A DNA stretch of 64,000 nt from an uncultured Clostridia bacterium (GCA_934754335.1 CAKVHY010000002.1:77309-141308); one strand, 5' to 3'. Counted from the stretch's first letter, positions 24,872 through 34,511 are shown. The notes: generated from the sequence alone by a model not told the origin. Made by a program: numbers and translations.

Positions 24872-27682
24872 ATGTTAGAAGATATAGTAATTGTTGGGGC
24901 AAGAGAAAACAATTTAAAAAATGTAAGTTTAACAATTCCAAGAAATAGATTGGTTGTTTTTACAGGCGTTAGTGGAAGCGGAAAGAGTACGCTTGCATTT
25001 GATACAATTTTTGCAGAAGGTCAAAGGCGTTATATTGAAAGTTTGAGTAGTTATGCAAGAATGTTTTTGGGGCAAATGGCAAAACCGGACGTTGATAGGA
25101 TTGATGGATTATCTCCAGCAATTTCTATTGACCAAAAAACCACGTCTAATAATCCAAGAAGTATTGTGGGAACGGTAACGGAAATCTATGATTACTTAAG
25201 ATTACTTTATGCACATTTAGGTACGCCATATTGTCCAAATTGTAATAAGCCGATTAAATCTCAAACTATTGATACAATAATTGATAAAATCATGGAAATT
25301 GAAGCAGGTACTAAACTTATGATTTTAGCACCTATAGCACAAGGCAAAAAAGGTACTTTTGTTAGCGAGTTTGATGATTTAAGAAAAAATGGCTATGCAA
25401 GAGTTATGGTTGATGGCAAAGTATTTGGCTTAGATGAAGAAATTGCTTTAGAAAAAAATACAAAGCATAATGTTTCAGTTGTGGTTGATAGATTGGTTAT
25501 GAAGCCAGAAATCAGAAACAGACTAACGGAGAGTGTGGAAACAGCGATAAAATTAACTGATGGCTTTGTTGTAACAAAAATTGGCGAAGAAGAAACTATT
25601 TTTAGCACAAAATTTTCTTGTACTGAATGTGGTTATAGTATTTCTGAAATATTGCCTAGAAATTTCAGTTTTAATAGTCCTTTTGGTGCTTGCTCAGATT
25701 GTGATGGCTTAGGTTTTAAACAAATTATAGACGTTGAAAAGATTGTTAAAGCACCAAAACTATCCTTGCTTGAAGGTGCTATTTATGCGTCTGGCTGGGG
25801 TTATGACTCCACAATGGCCACAATTTTCTATAAATCTGTGGCAGATTATTTTAAAGTTGATATGAATACGCCTTGGAACAAACTCCCAAAAGTCATGCAA
25901 GAAATGGTTTTGTATGGAACAAAAGGTGAGAAGATTAAAGCCAAAGATGCATACTGGTTGAGAAACACAGATAGCATGAGTTTTGAAGGCGTTATTCCAA
26001 ACTTGGAAAGAAGATTTAGGGAAACTCAAAGCGATGTTGTTAAAACTGAACTTGGCAAACTTTTAAAAGAAGTTGAGTGTCCAACTTGCCATGGCGATAG
26101 ATTAAAAAAAGAATCACTATATGTGAAGATAAATAAAAAAAATATTGTGCAGTTTTGCGATATGTCTGTTAAAGATGCATATGAATTTGTCAAAACAATT
26201 TCCTATACAAAATCTCAGGAAACATTTGTGTTGCCAATTTTAAAAGAAATAAACGCAAGATTGAAATTTTTAATTGATGTTGGGCTAGATTATTTAACTT
26301 TATCTAGAAAAGCAGGAACTTTAAGTGGTGGTGAAGCACAAAGAATTAGGCTAGCCACTCAAATTGGAAGTGGATTAACAGGAGTTTTATATATATTAGA
26401 TGAACCAAGTATTGGTTTGCATCAACGTGATAACGATAAACTTATTGGCACATTAAAGCATTTGCGCGATTTAGGCAATAGTGTTATTGTGGTTGAACAT
26501 GATGAAGATACAATGCGGGAAGCGGATTTTATTGTGGATATCGGTCCTTATGCCGGTGTTCATGGTGGAGAAGTGGTGGCTTCAGGAACGCTTGAAGATA
26601 TAATGAAAGAACCAAGAAGTATTACAGGAAAATACTTAAGTGGGGAAGAAAAAATATTAGTTCCATCTAAAAGAAGGAAGATTGAAAGAGGATATCTTTC
26701 AATAAAAGGTGCAAAACAAAATAACTTAAAAAATGTGAATGTGGATATCCCAATTGGGATTTTCACGTGTATAACCGGTGTTAGCGGAAGTGGAAAGAGT
26801 AGTTTAGTAAATGAAATTTTGTATCCGGCAGTGTATAATTATGTAAACAAAAGTGAGTTGAAAGAAGGCAAATATTCTAAGATTTTGGGCATGGAGAATA
26901 TAGATAAGGTTATTAATATCGACCAAAGCCCAATAGGTAAAACTCCTAGAAGTAACCCTGCCACATATGTTGGCGTGTTTACAGATATAAGGGATTTATT
27001 TGCCACCACTCCTGATGCTAAAGAAAGGGGTTATAATAGCGGAAGATTTAGTTTTAATGTTAGTGGCGGTAGGTGCGAAAACTGCGGAGGTGCTGGCGTT
27101 AATAAGATTGAGATGTTCTTCTTGCCAGATGTTTATGTAACATGTGATGTGTGCGGTGGAAAGAGATATAATAGAGAAACATTGCAGGTTAAATATAAGG
27201 GCAAAACAATCTATGATGTTTTGGATATGACCATAGAAGAAGCAAACAAATTCTTTGAAAATATCCCTAAAATTAAGCAAAAATTACAAACTTTAGTAGA
27301 TGTTGGGTTAGGCTATATAAAGATAGGACAACCAGCCACGGAACTTAGCGGTGGCGAAGCACAAAGAGTTAAACTTGCAAGTGAACTATGCAAGAAAAGT
27401 ACTGGCAAATCTTTATATATTCTAGATGAACCAACCACAGGTTTGCATTTATATGATATAGATAAATTGTTGCAAATATTAAAACGTTTGGTTGATAGCG
27501 GAAACACAGTGGTGGTGATAGAACATAATCTTGATGTGATAAAATGTGCAGATTATATCATAGATTTAGGACATGAAGGCGGAGAAAATGGCGGAGAAGT
27601 TATTGCCACAGGAACTCCAGAAGAAATTGTTAAAGTTAAAGATAGTTACACAGGCATGTATTTGAAAAAATATCTGAAATAG
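24872..27682 (+). CDS. uvrA: Excinuclease ABC subunit UvrA (936 aa)
   Basis: The DNA-damage-sensing ATPase of nucleotide excision repair. Two ABC ATPase modules are clear: the first Walker A GVSGSGKST near residue 32 and the second GVSGSGKSS near 637, each with its LSGGEAQR signature (near 488 and 828) and DEP Walker B. Zinc-binding cysteines appear as CPNC...(~117), CTEC...CSDCDG (~252) and the C-terminal CENCGG...CDVCGGKRYN finger (~730-760). Length is typical. AGAAGGG precedes the ATG. It is transcribed from its own promoter. No clear terminator follows, but the next gene also has its own promoter. Confidence 0.97.
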   Translation: MLEDIVIVGARENNLKNVSLTIPRNRLVVFTGVSGSGKSTLAFDTIFAEGQRRYIESLSSYARMFLGQMAKPDVDRIDGLSPAISIDQKTTSNNPRSIVGTVTEIYDYLRLLYAHLGTPYCPNCNKPIKSQTIDTIIDKIMEIEAGTKLMILAPIAQGKKGTFVSEFDDLRKNGYARVMVDGKVFGLDEEIALEKNTKHNVSVVVDRLVMKPEIRNRLTESVETAIKLTDGFVVTKIGEEETIFSTKFSCTECGYSISEILPRNFSFNSPFGACSDCDGLGFKQIIDVEKIVKAPKLSLLEGAIYASGWGYDSTMATIFYKSVADYFKVDMNTPWNKLPKVMQEMVLYGTKGEKIKAKDAYWLRNTDSMSFEGVIPNLERRFRETQSDVVKTELGKLLKEVECPTCHGDRLKKESLYVKINKKNIVQFCDMSVKDAYEFVKTISYTKSQETFVLPILKEINARLKFLIDVGLDYLTLSRKAGTLSGGEAQRIRLATQIGSGLTGVLYILDEPSIGLHQRDNDKLIGTLKHLRDLGNSVIVVEHDEDTMREADFIVDIGPYAGVHGGEVVASGTLEDIMKEPRSITGKYLSGEEKILVPSKRRKIERGYLSIKGAKQNNLKNVNVDIPIGIFTCITGVSGSGKSSLVNEILYPAVYNYVNKSELKEGKYSKILGMENIDKVINIDQSPIGKTPRSNPATYVGVFTDIRDLFATTPDAKERGYNSGRFSFNVSGGRCENCGGAGVNKIEMFFLPDVYVTCDVCGGKRYNRETLQVKYKGKTIYDVLDMTIEEANKFFENIPKIKQKLQTLVDVGLGYIKIGQPATELSGGEAQRVKLASELCKKSTGKSLYILDEPTTGLHLYDIDKLLQILKRLVDSGNTVVVIEHNLDVIKCADYIIDLGHEGGENGGEVIATGTPEEIVKVKDSYTGMYLKKYLK

Positions 27683-27775
27683 TATGAATATTTATTCAAA
27701 ATTCTTAATAAAAATAAGTAAAGGGCGGGAAAGATTTGAAGTTTTTTCTGTCTTTTTCTTTTTGAAAATAGGGGG

Positions 27776-27804
27776 TTGCAAATTAATTTAATTAATAGTA
27801 TAAT
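27776..27804 (+). promoter_or_regulatory. Sigma-A promoter for the gene at 27862
   Basis: TTGCAA at 27776-27781, a 17-bp spacer and a perfect TATAAT at 27799-27804. Confidence 0.8.
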
Positions 27805-27861
27805 ATAAGCGACGGAAATTTGAACTATTTTAATTAAAATTAAAATAAAGGAGGAATAATA

Positions 27862-28662
27862 TTGGATACATTTCTACATTTATGTGTATTAATCTTAATA
27901 ACGTATCTAATATTATTTTTGCTTGCTAAGGCAATGTTTGCAATTTTTGGCGGAGAAAAGAAGCCTAGCAAGAAAAAAAGCAAGCCTCCAAAAACAAAGT
28001 TTTCAAAAGTAAAAGAAGTTAAACAAGATTTAATAAGTGTTGAGCAATTAGAAAAAGAAGAGAGTCAGATTAAAAAAGATAGTTTTGTTTTCTTGGATAG
28101 TGCGTTGCCAGAAGATAAGAAGTTTGATCCTAGTAGTTTAATTGAAGAAAAACAGCCAGTACAAGCAGAAGATAAAACTGCAATAGATCAATATCTAAAT
28201 GAAACGAAAGAGAACGAAAAGCGTGAGAAATTAAGGCAACGTAGGGAACAATTCTTAAAAGAATTGAATAATCCGCTAAAAAAATATGAGAAGCCGGAAG
28301 TTAATAACAAAGATGATGACTTTTCCAGTTGGCTTATTAAAGATGAAGAAAAGTCAACATCAGATAAAAGCCTTGAAGATTTAAAACGTATTCAAGAAAC
28401 TCAAAATAGAATTAATCTTGCTCGTGAGAATTTTAGACGCATGAAAGAAGCCGAAACTCGAAGCAGAGCATATGCGATGGAAAACACGATGCCTAAAAGC
28501 AATAATAAAGTTTCTTATGAAGAAGTGGAGAATTTGCTAGATGGCATGGAAGCAAAGCAGGCAGATAATAAATTAACGCTAAAAGATGAGTTTAATAACT
28601 TATCTAGAGATATGAAAATATTTGTTTTGGCGAAGATGATAAATAGCGATTTTAAATTGTAG
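27862..28662 (+). CDS. Uncharacterised N-terminally membrane-anchored charged protein (266 aa)
   Basis: I do not recognise this family. A TTG start is chosen because AAAGGAGG lies just upstream. Residues ~3-28 form a single hydrophobic helix. A very basic stretch follows (KKPSKKKSKPPKTK), indicating an N-out/C-in topology by the positive-inside rule. The remaining ~220 residues are highly charged and probably coiled-coil or disordered (EKEESQIKK, KENEKREKLRQRREQF, RINLARENFRRMKEAE). A conserved-looking C-terminal module reads LKDEFNNLSRDMKIFVLAKMINSDF. It precedes the sporulation genes yqfC-yqfD by 58 nt, so it could be cotranscribed with them. Function is unknown. Confidence 0.68.
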   Translation: MDTFLHLCVLILITYLILFLLAKAMFAIFGGEKKPSKKKSKPPKTKFSKVKEVKQDLISVEQLEKEESQIKKDSFVFLDSALPEDKKFDPSSLIEEKQPVQAEDKTAIDQYLNETKENEKREKLRQRREQFLKELNNPLKKYEKPEVNNKDDDFSSWLIKDEEKSTSDKSLEDLKRIQETQNRINLARENFRRMKEAETRSRAYAMENTMPKSNNKVSYEEVENLLDGMEAKQADNKLTLKDEFNNLSRDMKIFVLAKMINSDFKL

Positions 28663-28720
28663 TTTTACATTATTCTAAATTGTTAGAACCAATCATAATT
28701 ATATTTATAAAGGAGTGATT

Positions 28721-29023
28721 ATGGTTGGTTGTTTTTCTGAACTTTGCTCGGTTGTTGGCTTGCCAATGAAGGAAGTTTTAAATGATTATAAAGTGGTGTA
28801 TATTTCTAGCGGTGCGGTGATGGTTACAAACTTTATAAAAGTTTTATCATATTCCACAGAAAGTATTGCATTGAAGGTTAAAAATAATGTTTTAAATATT
28901 GAAGGCGTTGGAATTGAGATAAAAGAACTTTCAAAAAGTGAAATAGTGGCAAAAGGCAAAATAAATAGGATTTATTTATCAAGGGAGTTTTTAAATGAAG
29001 AAAAGAAGCAAACAGATAAATAA
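28721..29023 (+). CDS. yqfC: YqfC/YabP family sporulation protein (100 aa)
   Basis: A short beta-rich protein of the YabP/YqfC family, recognisable from the S.GAVMVTNFIKVLSYS..SI.LK core and the VLNIEGVGIEIKEL segment. Its position immediately before yqfD supports the call. ATG at 28721 is preferred over an in-frame GTG six bases upstream because AAAGGAG overlaps the latter and is correctly spaced for the ATG. In Bacillus yqfC and yqfD are mother-cell (sigma-E) genes. The last 29 bases overlap yqfD, implying translational coupling. Confidence 0.85.
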   Translation: MVGCFSELCSVVGLPMKEVLNDYKVVYISSGAVMVTNFIKVLSYSTESIALKVKNNVLNIEGVGIEIKELSKSEIVAKGKINRIYLSREFLNEEKKQTDK

Positions 29024-30137
29024 ATTTGTTTTAGAAGGCTTGAATACTGAGCGACTTATCAACCAACTTATTTCTCTTAATATTCAAACTTATAATTTCA
29101 AAAAAACAGACTATAACAAATTGGAATTTGAAACCAATTTAAAAGATGCGGACAAGGTTAGGACACTAGTAAAACGTTTAAATTTTAAATATGAAGAAGT
29201 TAGTACAGGGGTGGCAAGAACAATTGAGTTTTTTAAATATAGATTTGGCATTTTAATTGGACTTGTACTTTCCATTATATTTATAGTGATTATAAATTCA
29301 TATACATTTAATTTTAAAATACTTGGCATTGAAAATATAACTGCCGAAGAAGTGGAAATAGTATTAAAAGAATATGGGATTGAGAAGTTTAAACGAAATA
29401 GTTTTGAAGATGAAAAACTTGAAATGTTTCTTTCGGAGAAGTTGCCAAGAATTTCTATGGTTAGCGTGGCGAAGAAGGGAACAACTATAATTATAAACAT
29501 TAAGGAAAAACTAAAAGAGTATGAAGAGAACTACTTGCCGATTGTTGCATCTGAAAATATGCTTATAACAAATATGCGAGTGTATGCGGGTTACACTAAT
29601 AAAAAAGTCGGCGACTCTGTGATGGCGGGTGAAACAATCGTTGAGCCATATATAATTGACGCAAAAGGTGAAAAGAAGAGCATAGAACCTAAAGCGTTTA
29701 TAGAAGGAAAAGTTTGGTACACATCTAGCGAAACATTTGAAGTGAATGAAACCAAACTCGTCCGAACAGGCAAAAAGATAATGCTTTCTAGCGAATATTT
29801 GCTTGGAAATGGAAGCGTTTTTAAATCTGAGAAAACAAATACTTTTGAGCATTACGAAATAGAAGAAAGTGAAAAAATTATATCGTATATATTTCTTCCT
29901 ATAAAATTGAAAAATAGTATTGCTTATGAATTGAAGGAAGAATATAATAGTAGAAACTTTGAAGATTTTAAAGATGAGATAGTGGCGCGAAATTTAAGTG
30001 TGGCGTATTCAAAAGTGCCAGCAAACGCTTTGATTGATGACGAAAAAGTGGTAATATCTAATAGTGAAGATAAGTATTTTATAAATGTTTATCTGGAATC
30101 TTCAGTGGTTTTAGGAGAAAAATTGAATGAAAATTAA
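28995..30137 (+). CDS. yqfD: Sporulation protein YqfD (380 aa)
   Basis: A membrane protein of the YqfD ('stage IV-like sporulation protein') family. The N-terminal ~80 residues are cytoplasmic, one transmembrane helix lies at ~92-112 (FGILIGLVLSIIFIVIINS), and a large external domain follows. In that domain FKILGIENITAEEVEIVLKE resembles a POTRA-like segment, followed by PRISMVSVAKKGTTIIINIKEKL. Start codon ATG has GGGAG upstream. It overlaps yqfC by 29 nt and ybeY by 11 nt, so the three are coupled. In most clostridia phoH and yqfF stand between yqfD and ybeY; both are missing here. Confidence 0.9.
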   Translation: MKKRSKQINKFVLEGLNTERLINQLISLNIQTYNFKKTDYNKLEFETNLKDADKVRTLVKRLNFKYEEVSTGVARTIEFFKYRFGILIGLVLSIIFIVIINSYTFNFKILGIENITAEEVEIVLKEYGIEKFKRNSFEDEKLEMFLSEKLPRISMVSVAKKGTTIIINIKEKLKEYEENYLPIVASENMLITNMRVYAGYTNKKVGDSVMAGETIVEPYIIDAKGEKKSIEPKAFIEGKVWYTSSETFEVNETKLVRTGKKIMLSSEYLLGNGSVFKSEKTNTFEHYEIEESEKIISYIFLPIKLKNSIAYELKEEYNSRNFEDFKDEIVARNLSVAYSKVPANALIDDEKVVISNSEDKYFINVYLESSVVLGEKLNEN

Positions 30138-30633
30138 TTTTAGTGATAAGTTGTTTACAAAAAAATATCATGATCTTATAACTTTAACTTATGAGAACGC
30201 AGTTGCTGAGTTGAAGCCAACATATAAGAATTTGGAAGTTAATATTATCTTTGTAAACTCAAAAGAGATTAGAAAAATTAATCGTGAATATAGAAATAAA
30301 GATAGCGTTACAGATGTTATATCTTTTCCGCTTATTGCTAGCCCTGAAACAGGAATAATTGTGAAGAAAATTAATAAAGAAGATAATGCTTTTGATATTG
30401 ACCCATCAACTAAAAATTTGGAACTTGGAGATATATATATTTGCCTAAAAAGAGCAAAACAACAAGCCAAGGAGTATGGTCATTCAAACGCAAGAGAAGT
30501 GGCGTATTTATCTTTACATGGGCTTTTGCATCTTTTAGGATATGACCATATTGAAGAAGAAGATAAAAAGGTTATGAGAAAAGCGGAAGAGAAAATTTTA
30601 TCTAAGAATATTGAAACTAAAATTGAGTTTTAA
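30127..30633 (+). CDS. ybeY: Endoribonuclease YbeY / rRNA maturation factor (168 aa)
   Basis: A zinc-dependent single-strand endoribonuclease acting in 16S rRNA 3'-end maturation and ribosome quality control. The metal-binding signature HGLLHLLGYDH (His131, His135, His141) is intact, as is the upstream NREYRNKDSVTDVISFP strand. There is a ~20-residue insertion (around 74-97) relative to the minimal family. It overlaps yqfD by 11 nt. era starts 40 nt downstream; the dgkA and cdd genes often found between them are absent. Confidence 0.95.
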   Translation: MKINFSDKLFTKKYHDLITLTYENAVAELKPTYKNLEVNIIFVNSKEIRKINREYRNKDSVTDVISFPLIASPETGIIVKKINKEDNAFDIDPSTKNLELGDIYICLKRAKQQAKEYGHSNAREVAYLSLHGLLHLLGYDHIEEEDKKVMRKAEEKILSKNIETKIEF

Positions 30634-30673
30634 TTAAAATAATACAAATAATATTACAAAGGAGAAAAGATTT

Positions 30674-31564
30674 TTGAGTTTTAAATCTGGATTTGTTAGC
30701 GTTGTAGGAAAGGCAAACGTTGGGAAAAGTACTTTAATAAATACATTGGTTGGGGAGAAGGTGGCAATAGTGTCGCCAAAACCTCAAACAACAAGAAATA
30801 AGATTCTAGGCATTTTGAATGAAGAAGATTATCAGATAATCTTTATTGACACGCCCGGAATGCATAAGGCTAAAAACAAACTTGATGAAGTTATGGATAA
30901 AAGTATTGGCGAAAGTATGCAGGGTGTGGACGTTTTGGTTATTGTTTTAGATGGTAGTAAGAAAATTCGCCCAGACGATGTGGAATTTGTTAAAAAGTAC
31001 GATAAATCCAATACAATCTTGGTTGTTAGCAAGATAGACGACACAACTTTTAATAAGTTGTATCCACAGTTGGCTGTGTTTAACGATTTAAAGAATATAA
31101 AAGATATTATTCCGTTATCATCATTTAATGGAAAAAACATAGATGTTTTGCTTGAAAAAATTAAAGAAAAGTTGCCAGAAGGTGAAAGATATTTTGATGA
31201 AGATAGTTATACAGATAAGTCCGTTAAATTCATGGTTAGTGAAATAATTCGTGAAAAAATACTTTGGAAATTAAATGATGAAATCCCGCATGGCGTGGCG
31301 GTGGAAATCGTTAGTTTTAAAGAGAAAAAAGAAGTGGCGGTGATATCTGCAAATATTATTTGTGAAAAACAAAGTCATAAGCAAATTATTATTGGGGCTA
31401 AAGGTCAAATGCTAAAAGAGATTGGAACTAAGAGCAGGCTTGAGATTGAGAAGTTGCTAGGCAAGCGAGTTTCGCTAGATTTGTTTGTTAAGGTTAGGGA
31501 AGATTGGCGAGAAAATGGTTCTTTTGTTAATAATTTGTATGGCGATTTGGGAGAATTAAACTAA
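30674..31564 (+). CDS. era: GTPase Era (296 aa)
   Basis: A ribosome-associated GTPase for 30S assembly. The G1 motif GKANVGKST (~11-19), the G2/G3 region with QTTRNKI and DTPGMH, and G4 SKID (~124) are visible. A C-terminal KH domain with the IIIGAKGQMLKEIGTKSRLEIEKLL signature ends the protein. A TTG start has AAAGGAG upstream at proper spacing. recO begins immediately after its stop codon. Confidence 0.96.
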   Translation: MSFKSGFVSVVGKANVGKSTLINTLVGEKVAIVSPKPQTTRNKILGILNEEDYQIIFIDTPGMHKAKNKLDEVMDKSIGESMQGVDVLVIVLDGSKKIRPDDVEFVKKYDKSNTILVVSKIDDTTFNKLYPQLAVFNDLKNIKDIIPLSSFNGKNIDVLLEKIKEKLPEGERYFDEDSYTDKSVKFMVSEIIREKILWKLNDEIPHGVAVEIVSFKEKKEVAVISANIICEKQSHKQIIIGAKGQMLKEIGTKSRLEIEKLLGKRVSLDLFVKVREDWRENGSFVNNLYGDLGELN

Positions 31565-32257
31565 TTGGAAGAATTGCGTGTTAAGGGCATTGTGCTAAGT
31601 TCTAGCGACCATAAAGATAAAGATAAAATTGATACAATTTTTACGCTAGAACAAGGAAAAATCAATGGAATTTTAAAAGGGGTTAAACTGGCAAAATCTA
31701 AGTTGAAATTTGCCAGCCAACCTTTTTGTTTTGCACAATTTGAGTTGGTTAAAACTAACGAATTTTATACGATTACACAAGTGGATTTAATTGAATCGTT
31801 TTATGATTTGACCACCGATTACGATAAATTTATGCGTGGGGCAAGCATGCTGAAAGTTTGTAATAAAGCCCTTAAAAAGGGCATTGTTAACCCTAAATTA
31901 TTCTTAACTCTATTAAATTCACTGAACCTATTAACTTATTCAAAGACTGATGATAAATTAGTTGTAATTAAATTCATATTAGAATTTTTAAATTCACTTG
32001 GATTCGGGTTAAATACAAATAATTGTATTACGTGCGGAAAGAAACTGGTTGATGGCGTTTATTTTGATAATATTACTGGTGAGTTTAGTTGCATAGAGTG
32101 TGGCGGAAAGCAATTTTTGAATTGTGAAACTTTTAATGCTTTAAAACAAATTCAAATGGTGGATTTTGAAGAAATTGAAAATTTTAAATATAATGACGAT
32201 GTTCTAACCACATTGTTTGATTTGCTTAATTATGAATTAAAAAGGATTATTTATTGA
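31565..32257 (+). CDS. recO: DNA repair protein RecO (230 aa)
   Basis: Recombination mediator of the RecFOR pathway, which loads RecA on SSB-coated DNA. The N-terminal OB fold (VKGIVLSSSDHKDKDKIDTIFT) and helical C-terminal domain are present, with a four-cysteine zinc site CITC...CIEC (~158-180). The TTG start directly follows the era stop (TAA-TTG), and GGGAG lies within the era 3' end. Era-RecO adjacency is standard in Firmicutes. The stop codon falls in the loop of the following terminator. Confidence 0.94.
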   Translation: MEELRVKGIVLSSSDHKDKDKIDTIFTLEQGKINGILKGVKLAKSKLKFASQPFCFAQFELVKTNEFYTITQVDLIESFYDLTTDYDKFMRGASMLKVCNKALKKGIVNPKLFLTLLNSLNLLTYSKTDDKLVVIKFILEFLNSLGFGLNTNNCITCGKKLVDGVYFDNITGEFSCIECGGKQFLNCETFNALKQIQMVDFEEIENFKYNDDVLTTLFDLLNYELKRIIY

Positions 32258-32266
32258 TCCTTTTTT
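32239..32266 (+). terminator. Rho-independent terminator overlapping the recO stop
   Basis: A 9-bp stem AAAAAGGAT/ATCCTTTTT with a 9-nt loop containing most of the stop codon, followed by T residues. Confidence 0.8.
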
Positions 32267-32281
32267 ATTTATATAAATGAT

Positions 32282-32310
32282 TTGACATTTGATTTTTATT
32301 TTGGAATAAT
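32282..32310 (+). promoter_or_regulatory. Promoter for the third BspA-like gene
   Basis: A perfect TTGACA at 32282-32287, a 17-bp spacer and AATAAT at 32305-32310. Unlike the copies at 11403 and 63897, the leader is short (~25 nt). Confidence 0.7.
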
Positions 32311-32341
32311 ATACAAGAAATAATTATTTAAAGGATATATA

Positions 32342-34321
32342 ATGAGAAAAAGTGTAAAAATTGTTTCAATGCTTATTGCTGTAACTTTAGTTATGGCGGT
32401 TATGATAGTTGTAATATATGCTGCTATATCTGGAAATGTGGGAATAAATGCCCATGTTTCATGGACTGCACAGGCAGGAGTGGATTTGGAATTTTGGGCG
32501 ACTGCTACTGGCGGAGATAATGCAAAATCTATAGATAAAGTTAGAATATCGCCTAGCACTACAAACTCAAATGCCAATATCTTAGGCGATCTAAGTTGTA
32601 ACTTTAAGGATTCCACAGACGATGGGGTGAACAATCCTTCTGCTATAATATTTAAATATTGTATACAAAATAAAAGTTTAACTCCGCTTAACATTAAAGT
32701 TACAGAGCATCCTTTGGAAATGGAGGAGGCTGGTACAGGTCATGGAGACCATACTCCTAAAGTGGAGTTGTTATCGATGGTTGATAACGAATCTATCTTA
32801 GATTTGGCAAATGGTTCTAGTGGTTATAATTTACAGGCTGGAGATACTTTTGAATATTTGGTTCGAATATCTATGGCAAGTGGTGGCGTTGGCGATATAA
32901 ATGCGGATTATAATTTACAACCAGATTTTAGAGTTGACGTAAGATTTGATTTCAGTGTGGCAACGGTTTCAAATCCAACTGTTACAACAAATGTTGACGG
33001 TGCAAGTTCTGGCGAAATCCCTTCAAATAGTTTGGGAAGTGTTTCGCTGGGAGATTATTTAAGTTCAATAGAACCTGAAGTTTCAACTGGTTGGTTTTTT
33101 GATGAAAATTTGACAAAAGTTGTTGATGAAGACCATTTAAATAGCCAATTAAAAGAAACTTCACTTTTATCGTTATATTGTAAAACTGCGTCAACTTCGG
33201 GATTAACATTTAATGCAAATAGTGATGGAACTTGTTATGTTACAGCCAATAGTCCAACAGGTGAAATAGTAATTCCTAATATGGTCAATGGTATGAAGGT
33301 GGTGAACATCGCAAACAACGCCTTCAAAAATTGCAAAGAAATAACTGCAATTACATTTCCAAGTAGTTTAACAAGTATTAGTGCAAACGCATTTCAAGGT
33401 TGCACGGGTATGCAATCTGTTGTGTTGCCAAATTCTGTTAAACTTATTTCTGCTAATGTTTTCTATGGTTGCACGGGTTTGACAAGTTTAACTATTCCAA
33501 ATGGTGTTACAAAAATTGGAAGTCATAGTTTTTATAATTGCAATAAATTAACAACTTTACTTATTCCTAGTAGTGTTACAAGTCTTAAAGGCGATTCTTT
33601 TTCAACAAACACATCATTAATCAGTATAGTAGTTGAAGAAGGTAATGCTGTTTATGATAGTAGAGATAATTGTAATGCAATAGTATATAAAGGGAGTAAT
33701 ACGCTTGTGTTAGGCTGTCGGAACACTATAATTCCCAAGTCGGTTTATAAACTGGATGATTATTGTTTCTATAACTGTAATAAATTAACAAGTATTACTA
33801 TTCCTAACAATGTTGAAATTATAGGAAATTATGCGTTTAGATATTGTTCTGGGTTGACATCAGTTGTGCTTCCAGATTCAATTCAATCTATAGGAAATTA
33901 TGCATTTCAAAATTGCTCAAGAATCGCAACATTCTCAACAGGGTTTGGTTGTAAATCAATTGGAAGTTATGCATTAAATAATTGTAAACTTTTAGCAAAT
34001 CTTACTCTTGGCTCCAATTTAGAAATTATTGGCGCGGGTGCATTTGCTGGTTGCGTTAAACTTACATCGCTATCTCTTCCAAATAAAGTTAATACAATAA
34101 ACCAACAAGCATTCCTAGGTTGTACGGCTTTAACAAGCGTTTATATTCCAAGTTCGGTGGAAACAATTGTGGCATCAACATATGGAGATTCACCATTTAA
34201 TAATTGTACTTCTAATCTGATGATTAATTGTCAAAGAGCGAGTAAGCCTACTTCATGGGGAACTTATTGGAATTATTATTCAGAAACAGGGCAATTGAAT
34301 ATTAATTGGAATGTGGCTTAA
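32342..34321 (+). CDS. BspA-like leucine-rich-repeat surface protein (659 aa)
   Basis: The third and more diverged member of the family. Residues 1-30 give a signal/anchor segment ending YAA. Residues 30-210 are the shared beta-type domain (NAHVSWTAQAGVDLEFWATATGG). STGWFFDENLT near residue 245 is the Flg_new/InlB-like unit, and LRR_5 repeats run from ~320 to ~630 with one YDSRDNCNAI module (~440). The C-terminus (PTSWGTYWNYYSETGQLNINWN) matches the end of the 11403 protein. AAAGGA precedes the ATG. It is monocistronic between a promoter and terminator. Its DNA is less similar to the other copies than they are to each other. Surface exposure is inferred. Confidence 0.87.
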   Translation: MRKSVKIVSMLIAVTLVMAVMIVVIYAAISGNVGINAHVSWTAQAGVDLEFWATATGGDNAKSIDKVRISPSTTNSNANILGDLSCNFKDSTDDGVNNPSAIIFKYCIQNKSLTPLNIKVTEHPLEMEEAGTGHGDHTPKVELLSMVDNESILDLANGSSGYNLQAGDTFEYLVRISMASGGVGDINADYNLQPDFRVDVRFDFSVATVSNPTVTTNVDGASSGEIPSNSLGSVSLGDYLSSIEPEVSTGWFFDENLTKVVDEDHLNSQLKETSLLSLYCKTASTSGLTFNANSDGTCYVTANSPTGEIVIPNMVNGMKVVNIANNAFKNCKEITAITFPSSLTSISANAFQGCTGMQSVVLPNSVKLISANVFYGCTGLTSLTIPNGVTKIGSHSFYNCNKLTTLLIPSSVTSLKGDSFSTNTSLISIVVEEGNAVYDSRDNCNAIVYKGSNTLVLGCRNTIIPKSVYKLDDYCFYNCNKLTSITIPNNVEIIGNYAFRYCSGLTSVVLPDSIQSIGNYAFQNCSRIATFSTGFGCKSIGSYALNNCKLLANLTLGSNLEIIGAGAFAGCVKLTSLSLPNKVNTINQQAFLGCTALTSVYIPSSVETIVASTYGDSPFNNCTSNLMINCQRASKPTSWGTYWNYYSETGQLNINWNVA

Positions 34322-34322
34322 A

Positions 34323-34350
34323 AGAGTAGAAATTTTTCTATTCTTTTTTT
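34323..34350 (+). terminator. Rho-independent terminator after the third BspA-like gene
   Basis: A 10-bp stem AAGAGTAGAA/TTCTATTCTT (one G-U) with a 4-nt loop, running into T residues. Confidence 0.75.
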
Positions 34351-34482
34351 GCTATTGTTCAATATTATATTTAATATTTCGTAGTCTTAGCGTGTTAAAA
34401 GGTTAAATTAAAATTTAAGAATGAAAAAATAACAAAAATTACATGCAAATTCCAATTACTTTAAAAAAATCCTTTAAAATAG

Positions 34483-34511
34483 TTGTTTTTTAGCATTGGT
34501 TGGGTTATAAT
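34483..34511 (+). promoter_or_regulatory. ppdK: Sigma-A promoter for ppdK
   Basis: TTGTTT at 34483-34488, a 17-bp spacer and a perfect TATAAT at 34506-34511. The open frame could be extended upstream to 34500 through this promoter, which rules that start out. Confidence 0.75.
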
